A stretch of 64,000 bases of DNA. It comes from Bacillus sp. FJAT-42315. GTDB taxonomy: Bacteria; Bacillota; Bacilli; Bacillales; Domibacillaceae. The stretch is taken from the NCBI RefSeq assembly GCF_002797375.1, contig NZ_KZ454941.1:664031-728030 (forward strand), given 5' to 3'. The translations under genes were made by a program, and so were the position numbers. The notes under the pieces were generated by a model. It was given only the letters and a program-made list of their open reading frames with translations. It ran no database searches and was not told the origin of the DNA. This document shows positions 1 to 7,811 of the stretch, one piece after another (position 1 is the stretch's first letter; the number at the start of each line of letters is the position of its first letter).

Positions 1-129
1 GCGCAATTATGTCGAATATTTCATAAGAGAGAAAAGCTTTCCTATCCAATTCTTATCCTATTTTTTCGGAATACATATGAGGAAAAAATACTCAAGTTTA
101 TTACAGACGAAAAGAAAATGTAATACAAA

Positions 130-163
130 TGAACCTGAATAAACTTTAATTCAGTGTTATAAT
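130..163 (+). promoter_or_regulatory. Candidate promoter of ftsEX
   Basis: A perfect TATAAT box lies at 158-163, about 44 bases before the ftsE start. The hexamer 17 bases upstream (135-140, CTGAAT) is a poor -35 match. The first 130 bases of the window hold no recognisable gene and appear intergenic. Confidence 0.4.
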
Positions 164-206
164 GAGTCTGGATTTACAACAGTTCAAAGAATAAATAGGT
201 GATTGT

Positions 207-893
207 ATGATAGATATGAAAGGCGTGACAAAAAAATATCCCAATGGAGTAACGGCTATACATGGGATTGATGTTGCGATTAAACAAGGCGAGTTTGTGT
301 ATGTTGTTGGGCCAAGTGGTGCGGGAAAGTCGACGTTCATTAAGATGATGTACCGCGAAGAACGACCAACGAGTGGGAAAATTGTCGTTAATGGGATGAA
401 TTTGTCTGTATTAAAAGAGAGCAGTATCCCTTATTTTCGACGTCAAGTCGGCGTCGTCTTTCAAGATTTTAAATTGCTACCGACGCTAACGGTATATGAA
501 AATGTCGCCTTTGCCTTAGAAGTGATCGAGGAAAGTCCAGAGAATATTAAGAAACGAGTTATGGAAGTACTGCAACTAGTTGGTCTAAAGAATAAAGCGA
601 GAATGCTACCGAACGAGTTGTCAGGAGGAGAGCAGCAGCGTGTATCGATTGCCCGTGCGTTTGTGAATCAGCCGAAAGTATTGATAGCTGATGAGCCGAC
701 AGGTAATCTCGACCCTGACACTGCCTGGGATATTATGAGTATTTTTCAGGAAATAAACGGAAGAGGAACGACGATTGTGATGGCGACTCACAATAAAGAG
801 ATTGTTAATAAAATTCGCCACCGCGTGATTGCAATTGATAAAGGGCGAATTGTCCGTGATGAACAGCGAGGTGATTATGGCTATGAAGCCTAG
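207..893 (+). CDS. ftsE: Cell division ATP-binding protein FtsE
   Basis: This is the ATPase of the FtsEX complex, an ABC-type machine that works from the cytoplasmic side of the membrane to switch on cell wall hydrolases. The 228-residue protein has Walker A GPSGAGKST at residues 35-43, the ABC signature LSGGEQQR, and Walker B LIADEPTGNLDP followed by the ATHNKE switch histidine. The length is normal for FtsE. The ATG start has an AGGTG binding site about six bases upstream. Its stop codon overlaps the beginning of ftsX, so the two are translationally coupled. Identity is firm from the motifs plus the ftsX neighbour. Confidence 0.97.
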   Translation: MIDMKGVTKKYPNGVTAIHGIDVAIKQGEFVYVVGPSGAGKSTFIKMMYREERPTSGKIVVNGMNLSVLKESSIPYFRRQVGVVFQDFKLLPTLTVYENVAFALEVIEESPENIKKRVMEVLQLVGLKNKARMLPNELSGGEQQRVSIARAFVNQPKVLIADEPTGNLDPDTAWDIMSIFQEINGRGTTIVMATHNKEIVNKIRHRVIAIDKGRIVRDEQRGDYGYEA

Positions 894-1767
894 TACACTT
901 CGACGTCATTTTCGAGAAAGCTTTAAGAACCTTAGCAGAAATGGTTGGATGACCTTTGCCGCCACCTCTGCAGTCACGATGACACTATTGTTAGTGGCAG
1001 TGTTTCTTGTTGTCATTTTGAATATGAACAAAATCGCGACGGATATTGAGCAAGATGTAGAAGTTCGTGTCCACATAGAGCTAGATGCAACGGAAGTGGA
1101 CAAGCAATTATTGAAGGAAGAGATTCAGAAGTTGCCTGAGGTCGAAAGTATTACCTACTCGTCAAAGGAACAAGAGCTAGACAATTTAATTCAAGACTTA
1201 GGGGATGATTTTGCCCTGTATGAACAGCGAAATCCTCTGTATGATGTCTATATCGTCAAAGCGAAGCGACCGGTAGATACACCTAAGATCGCCAAGAAAA
1301 TCGAAACATTTGATTCGATTGAATCCGCTGTGTACGGCGAGAAGAAAGTCGAAAAACTATTTAATGTGTTAAAGACGAGTCGCAATATTGGACTTATATT
1401 GATTGTCGGTCTATTGTTCACCGCGATGTTTTTAATCTCGAATACAATCAAAATGACGATTTTTGCTCGTCGTAAAGAAATTGAGATTATGAAATTAGTA
1501 GGAGCGACGAACTGGTTTATCCGTTGGCCATTTTTATTAGAGGGTTTGTGGATTGGATTACTAGGCTCGGTGTTGCCAGTTATGGTGATTGTAATTGGTT
1601 ATCACTATGCCTTGAAGGAATTTATCGCACGAATGCAAGGTCAGCTTGTTCAAATGCTAGATTATTTTCCATTTGTCCTTCAGGTGAGCAGCATTGTTTT
1701 ACTCATTGGAGCATTTATCGGCATGTGGGGAAGTGTGATGTCGGTGCGTAAATTTTTGAAAATATAA
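883..1767 (+). CDS. ftsX: Cell division permease-like protein FtsX
   Basis: Membrane subunit of FtsEX. It has an N-terminal cytoplasmic segment, a first membrane helix near residues 24-44, an extracytoplasmic domain of about 110 residues that in the family contacts the wall hydrolase, and three further helices toward the C-terminus. The N-terminal motif RRHFRESFKNLSRNGWMTFA is typical of Bacillus FtsX. Start codons are possible at 871 (GTG), 877 and 883. I chose ATG 883 because the GAGGTG site at 868-873 then sits nine bases upstream and the N-terminus matches the family. It overlaps ftsE by 11 bases. The gene downstream is a likely hydrolase partner. Confidence 0.94.
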   Translation: MKPSTLRRHFRESFKNLSRNGWMTFAATSAVTMTLLLVAVFLVVILNMNKIATDIEQDVEVRVHIELDATEVDKQLLKEEIQKLPEVESITYSSKEQELDNLIQDLGDDFALYEQRNPLYDVYIVKAKRPVDTPKIAKKIETFDSIESAVYGEKKVEKLFNVLKTSRNIGLILIVGLLFTAMFLISNTIKMTIFARRKEIEIMKLVGATNWFIRWPFLLEGLWIGLLGSVLPVMVIVIGYHYALKEFIARMQGQLVQMLDYFPFVLQVSSIVLLIGAFIGMWGSVMSVRKFLKI

Positions 1768-1786
1768 AGATAGAGGGGAATTTGGT

Positions 1787-3091
1787 GTGAAGAAACGTGT
1801 AGGTCTTACGGTCGCATTAGTTACATCTCTAGGTGTTAGCGGCACTTTTGGATGGACGAATGAAGCATTTGCTTCTAAGTTATCTGATCTTGAAAACCGT
1901 CAAAATCAAATTGAAAATAAACAATCGGATCTTGAGCAAAGCATCGGTGAAAAAAATAAGAAAATCAATGAGCTACAAGGGCAACAGGATCAGCTGTCTG
2001 TTGAAATTGAAAAGCTAGATTCAGAGGTTTCCAAAACTGAATCCAACATTCGTGATAAGCAAGAAAAGATCGTTCAAACGCAAAAAGAAATTGAAAAATT
2101 AAAAAAGGAAATAGAAGAGCTAAAGAAACGAATTGAGCAACGCAATCTCGTATTAGATGATCGTGCTCGGGCACTTCAAAAAAATGGCGGATCAGCGCAA
2201 TATCTTGATGTCATTCTTGGTGCGGAAAGCTTTGGCGATTTCGTTGATCGAGCAACGGCTGTCACGAAATTAGTTAATGCTGATAAAGAAATTCTTGAAG
2301 AGCAAGAAAAAGATAAAGCACAGCTAGAAGAGAATGAGAAGCAGGTTAAGGCGAAGTTAGCGAGTCTTGAAGAAATGCTTGCTAGTTTACAATCGTTGAA
2401 AGTCGAACTAGAACAAAAACAAGCGGCTAAAGATCGAGTGATGCAGCAGTTAGCCTCCGAAGAAGATGAGATGCATAATGACAAACTAAGTCTTGAGGAA
2501 GAGAAAGAGATTTTATCGTCTCAAGATGAAGCGATTAAACAAGCGATTGCTGCTGAGAAAACAAGATTAGCGAAAGAACAAGAGGAAATACGAAAAGAAC
2601 AAAGACGAAAAGAGCAGGAGCAGTCACAAGCTTCGTCAAATAGCTCAACATCAACATCTACACCAGATCGTTCAAATGATACACCAGCAGCAACATCTGG
2701 GTCATTTATGATACCGGCCCAAGGGACCGTCTCTTCGGAATTTGGTCATCGTAGTTTAGGTAATCATAAAGGGATTGATATTGCCAATAGTGTGAGTGTA
2801 CCAATCGTCGCCGCTGCAGATGGAGTCGTTAGTCGTTCGTATTATTCTTCTACATATGGAAATGTGATTTTCATCTCGCATTCGATCAATGGGAAAGTGT
2901 TAACAACGGTTTATGCTCATATGTCTGAACGTCTTGTCCAAGGTGGTCACGTATCAAAAGGTCAAAAGATTGGATACATGGGGAATACTGGACGTTCTTA
3001 CGGACAGCATTTACACTTTGAAGTGCATGAGGGTCCGTGGACACAATCGAAAGAAAATGCAGTGAATCCGCGAAAATATGTTAATTTTTAA
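1787..3091 (+). CDS. EnvC/PcsB-like secreted M23 peptidoglycan endopeptidase
   Basis: A 434-residue exported protein: signal peptide (residues 1-30, cleavage probably after AFA), a long charged coiled coil (about 30-280), a Ser/Thr/Pro-rich linker (about 280-305) and a C-terminal LytM/M23 domain. The zinc-site residues are present: H327 and D331 in NHKGIDIA, and H408-L-H410 in QHLHFEVHEG, so the peptidase looks active. It starts at GTG 1787 after a GAGGGG site, 19 bases behind ftsX. Coiled coil plus M23 is the architecture of hydrolases or activators controlled by FtsEX (EnvC, PcsB). B. subtilis FtsEX instead acts on the NlpC/P60 enzyme CwlO. Direct control by FtsEX is inferred from position. 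Confidence 0.88.
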   Translation: MKKRVGLTVALVTSLGVSGTFGWTNEAFASKLSDLENRQNQIENKQSDLEQSIGEKNKKINELQGQQDQLSVEIEKLDSEVSKTESNIRDKQEKIVQTQKEIEKLKKEIEELKKRIEQRNLVLDDRARALQKNGGSAQYLDVILGAESFGDFVDRATAVTKLVNADKEILEEQEKDKAQLEENEKQVKAKLASLEEMLASLQSLKVELEQKQAAKDRVMQQLASEEDEMHNDKLSLEEEKEILSSQDEAIKQAIAAEKTRLAKEQEEIRKEQRRKEQEQSQASSNSSTSTSTPDRSNDTPAATSGSFMIPAQGTVSSEFGHRSLGNHKGIDIANSVSVPIVAAADGVVSRSYYSSTYGNVIFISHSINGKVLTTVYAHMSERLVQGGHVSKGQKIGYMGNTGRSYGQHLHFEVHEGPWTQSKENAVNPRKYVNF

Positions 3092-3095
3092 TGAA

Positions 3096-3135
3096 AAAAC
3101 TGTCTGCCAACGTTGTATCGGCAGGCAGTTTTTTT
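3096..3135 (+). terminator. Terminator after the M23 gene
   Basis: An 11-bp stem (AACTGTCTGCC with GGCAGGCAGTT, one G-U pair) and a run of seven T follow the stop codon directly. It closes the ftsEX-M23 operon. Confidence 0.9.
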
Positions 3136-3260
3136 GAGATGCTTTGCTAATAGCTTCTAGGTGAATTTGCAAGACCAGAAATGAATATTAGGCAAATGCC
3201 CACGCAAAGTCTCCCCTTTTGAATAAATTGTAATTGTAAGTGAAAGGGGAGGTGTAGCAA

Positions 3261-3353
3261 ATGAGTTGCGGATACGGAGGCGGCTTCGCGTTAATCGTTG
3301 TATTGTTCATTTTGTTAATTATCGTTGGGTCTGCTTATATTGGCTGGTGCTAA
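3261..3353 (+). CDS. YjcZ family small membrane protein
   Basis: A 30-residue protein with the family pattern: a Gly/Cys/Tyr-rich start (MSCGYGGGFALIVVLF) followed by one hydrophobic helix ending in SAYIGWC. YjcZ-type miniproteins are annotated as sporulation-associated in Bacillus and are usually many per genome. The ribosome binding site AAGGGGAGGTG is very strong, with the ATG eight bases on. It stands alone between two terminator-like hairpins, so it is probably monocistronic. No sporulation sigma-factor promoter could be assigned with confidence. Confidence 0.85.
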   Translation: MSCGYGGGFALIVVLFILLIIVGSAYIGWC

Positions 3354-3373
3354 CAGAAGAAATTTTTGAACGT

Positions 3374-3408
3374 AGTGAGCGTCCTAGTGAGAGGGCGCTC
3401 ACTTTCTA
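3374..3408 (+). terminator. Terminator-like hairpin after the YjcZ gene
   Basis: A 10-bp stem (GTGAGCGTCC with GGGCGCTCAC, one wobble pair) is followed by a short T-rich stretch. The weak T run makes termination strength uncertain. Confidence 0.6.
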
Positions 3409-3529
3409 CATAGTGGACTAGAAACGCACTTTATTATAAGATAATACCTAATAAGGTATTGAAGGGGCAATTTAAATGTCACGAAATGGATTAAATAATA
3501 ATGATTCGGATATGAAGGAATAGTATAGA

Positions 3530-4114
3530 ATGAAATGGTATACGATAGGATCACTTACGGTACCCGCTTCTCAGCTCGCTCTTGGACTTGCTTTTTTACT
3601 GATTGCTCTCTATCTTTGGTGGAAGAAAGAGAAAGACTTGTTAGATGTATATGGAAATACCGTTCTTTTGTTCATTCTTGTTTGGAAATTTAGTATCGCT
3701 CTTTTTAGTTTTTCGCTCGTGATCGAAGCACCGATGTCTTTGCTCTATTTTAACGGTGGGGATCGAGGTGTTTGGCTTGCAGTGATTGTTGCATTCATAT
3801 ATATAGCATGGAAGTGGCCGAGACAACAGTGGTATGATGCGATCAAGATCTGGCTGATCGTGATCACGTTATTTGAGCTGCTTTTAGCGATGTTGAGTGG
3901 ACAAGTAGGGCTCTTTCATATCCTTCGCTTGACGGGTGGAATCTTGGCTGTATCATTTTTCAGTAAAGCTCCTTTACAAGCACTATTGCTATTTACTCTT
4001 TGGCAATTGCTGTTTGAGTCGTGGGAAGGAGCCGTATTTTCAACGAATGGGTTATTGTATATCGGAGTCGCCATAGGCTTCATATTGATAAGGAGGGGAA
4101 AGACAGTTGGCTAA
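3530..4114 (+). CDS. Polytopic membrane protein of unknown function, paired with a thioredoxin-like protein
   Basis: I do not recognise this family with confidence. The 194 residues are very hydrophobic, with about six membrane helices (roughly 8-29, 41-62, 78-96, 103-124, 128-150 and 160-190). No CXXC or other obvious catalytic motif is visible. The ATG has an AAGGAA site nine bases upstream. Its last eight bases overlap the start of the downstream TlpA/ResA-like gene, so the two products are coupled and may act together in redox chemistry outside the membrane. The opening (IGSLTVPASQLALGLAFLL) faintly recalls prolipoprotein diacylglyceryl transferases, but the conserved arginine and glycine motifs of Lgt are absent. 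Confidence 0.7.
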   Translation: MKWYTIGSLTVPASQLALGLAFLLIALYLWWKKEKDLLDVYGNTVLLFILVWKFSIALFSFSLVIEAPMSLLYFNGGDRGVWLAVIVAFIYIAWKWPRQQWYDAIKIWLIVITLFELLLAMLSGQVGLFHILRLTGGILAVSFFSKAPLQALLLFTLWQLLFESWEGAVFSTNGLLYIGVAIGFILIRRGKTVG

Positions 4115-4688
4115 AAAATGGTTTGGGTTATTACTGCTCATTCTGTTAATCGGAATCGCAGTTGTGAATGTGATAAAGGATCGAGAGGAAGTAACAGAAA
4201 TTGAAAATCCGGGTATGAAAGCAACGGATTCTCAAGCTCCATCCGCTATGCAAACGGGAATTGGTCTTGGAGAAAAGGCACCGGACTTTACGGTAAAGAC
4301 GATTGCAGGAGAGGAAGTATCTTTATCGGATTACGAGGGGAAGAAAGTGATTTTAAACTTCTGGGCGACTTGGTGTCCACCATGTAAAGCAGAAATGCCT
4401 CATATGCAAAGCTATTATGAAAAAGAAGCCGAAAAAAATAACGTGGAAATTCTCGCGGTGAACTTAACGAAAAACGATAAAGGAAAAGAAGCGGTGGCTG
4501 ACTTTGCGAAACAATATGAACTCACTTTTCCGATCTTACTAGATGAAGAAGGCACGCTTGGCAAACAATACGAAGCCTTCACGATCCCAACGACGTACGT
4601 GCTCAACACCGATGGCACCGTCCACCAAAAAATCGTCGGTCCAATGGATGAACAGATGATGCAACAATTGGTGAGTGAATTAAAATAA
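4107..4688 (+). CDS. TlpA/ResA-like membrane-anchored thiol-disulfide oxidoreductase
   Basis: A 193-residue thioredoxin-fold protein anchored by one N-terminal helix (residues 5-22), with the catalytic domain facing outward. The active site is C90-P-P-C93 in NFWATWCPPCKAEMPH, and the cis-proline region FTIPTTYVLN is present. ResA and StoA, the best-known relatives, reduce apocytochrome c or spore-cortex proteins on the outer face of the membrane; the exact substrate here is unknown. The start is TTG 4107 after a strong AGGAGGGG at 4091-4098, inside the end of the upstream membrane gene. It could equally be annotated ResA-like or StoA-like. Confidence 0.85.
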   Translation: MAKKWFGLLLLILLIGIAVVNVIKDREEVTEIENPGMKATDSQAPSAMQTGIGLGEKAPDFTVKTIAGEEVSLSDYEGKKVILNFWATWCPPCKAEMPHMQSYYEKEAEKNNVEILAVNLTKNDKGKEAVADFAKQYELTFPILLDEEGTLGKQYEAFTIPTTYVLNTDGTVHQKIVGPMDEQMMQQLVSELK

Positions 4689-4693
4689 TCAAC

Positions 4694-4733
4694 AATAAGG
4701 GTCTGACCTTCACTTGGAGGTCAGACCCTTATT
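4694..4733 (+). repeat. Perfect 16-bp inverted repeat, REP-like or terminator
   Basis: AATAAGGGTCTGACCT and its exact complement AGGTCAGACCCTTATT flank an 8-base loop, directly after the redoxin gene. The T tract beyond it is weak. The core GGGTCTGACC resembles dispersed palindromic elements I recall from other bacteria, so this may be a repeat unit serving as a terminator. Confidence 0.7.
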
Positions 4734-4833
4734 CATATTTTGGTTGCTTTTTTCATAGGGTAGGGTAGAGAGGTTATCCTGGAGTGAGGACAGATTTTGG
4801 AAGGAAGCTTTCCATATTGGAGGAGGCGAGATC

Positions 4834-6261
4834 GTGAAGAGGAAATGGGTTGTTGTGGTGATGGTGGCTTCTTTTTTTTCGGGAGCGGGGGGCATGTATG
4901 CGGGGCTGTCTGCTTGGGAGGTAAAGGAAGAACAGGCGGAGCCGTCACCGTCGTATAAAGTGCCAGATGAGCTGTATAAAGTACAGACGGCTTATGAGAT
5001 GATTGGGAATAAGTATGTGGCGAAAGTCGATCGAGCCGAGCTAATTGAAGGCGCGATCGACGGCATGGTCGCTTCACTAAAAGATCCGTATTCGGTCTAT
5101 ATGGATGCTGAAACGGTGAAGCAGTTTGAAGAATCGTTAGACTCCTCTTTTGAAGGGATTGGAGCTGAGATCACTGTCGAGGATGGAAAGCTGATCATTG
5201 TTGCGCCATTTAAAGACTCTCCGGCTGAAAAAGCGGGATTGAAGCCAAAAGATCAAATCGTCTCGATTGATGGGGATTCGGTGAGCGGTTTAACGATTTT
5301 TGAAGCAACGAAAAAAATTCGCGGCAAAAAAGGGACAAGCGTCACGATCGGCATCGTCCGTCCAGGCATGTCCAAGCCGCTTGAGGTGAAAGTGAAGCGC
5401 AATGAAATCCCGTTAGAAACGGTCATTGCTAAAATGAACAAAAAACGTGGGCAGTCGATCGGCATCATTGAAATTACTTCCTTTTCGGAAGACACCGCCA
5501 AGGAATTTAAACGAGAATTACACAAACTAGAGGACAAAAACATGGATGGGCTTTTAATTGATGTGCGTGGAAATCCAGGCGGCTTCTTAGTGAGCGTTGA
5601 AGAAATTTTAAAGGAATTCGTCACCGAAAATCGACCGTATGTACAGATTGAAGATCGAAACGGCCGAAAAATCCCATATTTCTCGAAAAAGGAAAAAGTA
5701 AAGCCATACCCGATCGCTGTGTTAACCGATCAAGGTAGTGCTTCCGCTTCTGAAATCCTCGCTGGTGCACTTCAAGAAGCTGAAGGTTATAAAATCATTG
5801 GAGAGACAACCTTTGGGAAAGGGACGGTCCAGCAGCCGGTCCCACTCGGAGATGGAAGTAACTTAAAATTGACGACTCATAAATGGTTAACGCCAAAGGG
5901 GCATTGGATTCATCAAAAAGGGATTCGCCCGGACGTTGAAGTGCGACAACCAGACTATTTCTATGCTCATCCGCTGCAAATCGAGAAGTCACTGAAGCGA
6001 GAAATGAACAATGACAGTGTGAAAAGTGCGCAAATGATGCTGGAAGGACTGGGATATGGCCCGGGACGAACGGATGGTTACTTTAATAAAGAAACGGAAA
6101 AGTCGGTACGTGCTGTGCAGCTTCAAGCAGATCTTGAGCAAACCGGGGTCATCGATCAAGAAACAGCCGACTATTTAGAAAGAAAATGGATGGAAGAAAT
6201 GAAGAAAGAAAAGAATGATCGACAACTCCAAGCTGCTCTTGGGTATTTAAGAGATAAATAG
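4834..6261 (+). CDS. ctpB: Carboxy-terminal processing protease CtpB
   Basis: A serine protease of the S41 family, exported by an N-terminal helix (residues 5-25). The order is a helical N-terminal region, a PDZ domain (about 100-175), the S41 catalytic core, and a C-terminal peptidoglycan-binding domain (about 395-450). The catalytic triad is visible as S304, K329 and Q333, with the same spacing as S309/K334/Q338 of B. subtilis CtpB. In B. subtilis this enzyme cleaves SpoIVFA to activate pro-sigma-K processing in sporulation. The GTG start follows GGAGGAGG at 4819-4826. The position near ftsEX and before minJ matches B. subtilis yvjB. Confidence 0.93.
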   Translation: MKRKWVVVVMVASFFSGAGGMYAGLSAWEVKEEQAEPSPSYKVPDELYKVQTAYEMIGNKYVAKVDRAELIEGAIDGMVASLKDPYSVYMDAETVKQFEESLDSSFEGIGAEITVEDGKLIIVAPFKDSPAEKAGLKPKDQIVSIDGDSVSGLTIFEATKKIRGKKGTSVTIGIVRPGMSKPLEVKVKRNEIPLETVIAKMNKKRGQSIGIIEITSFSEDTAKEFKRELHKLEDKNMDGLLIDVRGNPGGFLVSVEEILKEFVTENRPYVQIEDRNGRKIPYFSKKEKVKPYPIAVLTDQGSASASEILAGALQEAEGYKIIGETTFGKGTVQQPVPLGDGSNLKLTTHKWLTPKGHWIHQKGIRPDVEVRQPDYFYAHPLQIEKSLKREMNNDSVKSAQMMLEGLGYGPGRTDGYFNKETEKSVRAVQLQADLEQTGVIDQETADYLERKWMEEMKKEKNDRQLQAALGYLRDK

Positions 6262-6270
6262 GGATAAAGA

Positions 6271-6310
6271 AAAAAAGCTTAGCGTTCAACGCCATCGTTA
6301 AGCTTTTTTT
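6271..6310 (+). terminator. Terminator after ctpB
   Basis: AAAAAAGCTTAGCG pairs with CGTTAAGCTTTTTT (one G-U pair) across a 12-base loop, followed by T residues. A TACAAT box at 6313-6318 immediately downstream may be the -10 of minJ. Confidence 0.85.
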
Positions 6311-6356
6311 GGTACAATGATAAGTAAATGGATAAGAAAGTAAGGTTGGTGACGCC

Positions 6357-7541
6357 ATGGTACAAGAATGGTTACTTGAGTTATTAGTCGGAGTGGGAAA
6401 GTTATTTATTCATCCGATCTTCTATTTTTCATTTCTGCTAGCAATTGCTGTCGGGATGTTTCGCGTCAATCGAGAAAGAAAAGACTTCGACACGCGTGTG
6501 TATGACCTGTATGATGAGGTTCGTTACATTTTGCCTTCAAGCTTGTTGCTTGGTTTGTTGGTATCGGTTATCACGATCACCGTTGGGGTGACGCTTCCGC
6601 TTGATTTGTTGAACTTTATTGCGGCGATTACGATTATTTTAAGTATGAGCGGCTTTCGTTTATTGTCACCCGCATGGACGATTGGCCTTGCTTTTATCAT
6701 CTTTGTTGTATCGGAACAATTTGGCTGGGCATTTATCTCGTATGAGGGATTATCTTTCAATCACCTGCTGTTGACGCTCGCGATCATCACCGGCTTGCTG
6801 ATGATTACAGAAGGGGTGCTTATCTTAAAAAGGGGTTGGCAAGGGACGTCGCCGCGACTCGTTCAAAGTCCACGTGGCTTAAAGGTCGGCGTGCATGTCG
6901 CTCAGCGTTTATGGTTAGTTCCTGTCTTTCTCGTCATGCCTGTCGGTGAATTATCCGCTCCGTTTCCGTGGTGGCCAGTGATTTCGATTGGCGCTGAAAA
7001 TTATGCGTTAATTCTTTATCCCTTCTTAATCGGCTTTGTTCAATGGATTAAAAGCACGCTACCAGAGCTTGCGGTTAAAGTCACAGGGAAAAACATCATT
7101 GCTACCGGTTTATTTACGCTTGCATTTGCCATTGCTGCTTATTGGAAACCAATGTTTGCAATCGTGGCGATTATTTTCGCAGCACTCGTTCGGCTTTGGA
7201 TTGCTTGGCGTCATTATTCGTATGAGAAAAACCGTCATTATTTCTTTACTCCGCAGCCAAGGGGTGTAATGATTTTAGGCATCCTTCCACTGTCACCAGC
7301 AAAAAAAATGAAGCTGAAAATTGGAGAGATCGTTTATAAGGCGAACGGGGTCGAAGTGAGTACGGAAACCGAATTTTATGCGGCACTACAAAAGAATGCG
7401 GCTTATTGCAAGCTAGAAGTGATCGATATAAGGGGAGAAATTCGCTTCGTTCAAGGCTCGCTTTATCAAGGAGAGCATTACGAGCTTGGTCTCATTTTAG
7501 CAACAGAAGACGAGCCGTATTTAGAAGAAGCTGGTATGTGA
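6357..7541 (+). CDS. minJ: Cell division topology protein MinJ (PDZ membrane protein)
   Basis: A 394-residue membrane protein with about eight helices in the first 280 residues and a C-terminal PDZ-like domain (about 295-375, containing GVMILGILPLSPAKKMKLKIGE). In B. subtilis MinJ (YvjD) links DivIVA at the poles and septum to MinD and so prevents division near the poles; it also affects swarming. Length, topology and position after ctpB fit. The ATG follows AAGGTTGGTGA. It is transcribed alone, between two strong terminators. Confidence 0.92.
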   Translation: MVQEWLLELLVGVGKLFIHPIFYFSFLLAIAVGMFRVNRERKDFDTRVYDLYDEVRYILPSSLLLGLLVSVITITVGVTLPLDLLNFIAAITIILSMSGFRLLSPAWTIGLAFIIFVVSEQFGWAFISYEGLSFNHLLLTLAIITGLLMITEGVLILKRGWQGTSPRLVQSPRGLKVGVHVAQRLWLVPVFLVMPVGELSAPFPWWPVISIGAENYALILYPFLIGFVQWIKSTLPELAVKVTGKNIIATGLFTLAFAIAAYWKPMFAIVAIIFAALVRLWIAWRHYSYEKNRHYFFTPQPRGVMILGILPLSPAKKMKLKIGEIVYKANGVEVSTETEFYAALQKNAAYCKLEVIDIRGEIRFVQGSLYQGEHYELGLILATEDEPYLEEAGM

Positions 7542-7562
7542 AGTGTCCACAAATTGTTGCAA

Positions 7563-7610
7563 AGAAAAGGCTTAAAAGTAAGGCATATTTACTTTTAAGC
7601 CTTTTCTGTT
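7563..7610 (+). terminator. Terminator after minJ
   Basis: An exceptionally long perfect 19-bp stem (7563-7581 with 7589-7607) around a 7-base loop; the right arm ends in CTTTTCT. Confidence 0.9.
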
Positions 7611-7694
7611 GTATTGCGTAAGTGAAGCTAAAAAGTGGAAATTTGAAGAAAATGAGTAGAGTTCATCAAAAAGTAAAAAGTTATGGTGAATTAA

Positions 7695-7724
7695 ATGAAA
7701 GTGCATCGAAAATAATAGTATAAT
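7695..7724 (+). promoter_or_regulatory. Candidate promoter of the signalling cassette
   Basis: TATAAT at 7719-7724 with ATGAAA at 7695-7700 (4 of 6 -35 matches, 18-base spacer). It would leave a leader of about 80 bases before the diguanylate cyclase gene. Confidence 0.5.
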
Positions 7725-7811
7725 TTACATAAAAAGAAAAAATAGTTTATTTATAAAATTCAAGAAACAAAACGTTATGCTGTGATTAATAATAAAAATG
7801 GAGAGATCAAA

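Noticed and set aside
5253-5624. A 123-codon minus-strand frame inside ctpB
   Set aside because: It is the antisense of a conserved protease domain, with no ribosome binding site and a Ser/Pro/Phe-rich composition typical of shadow frames. Similar antisense frames in uvrA, uvrB, hisA and hisF were dropped for the same reason.
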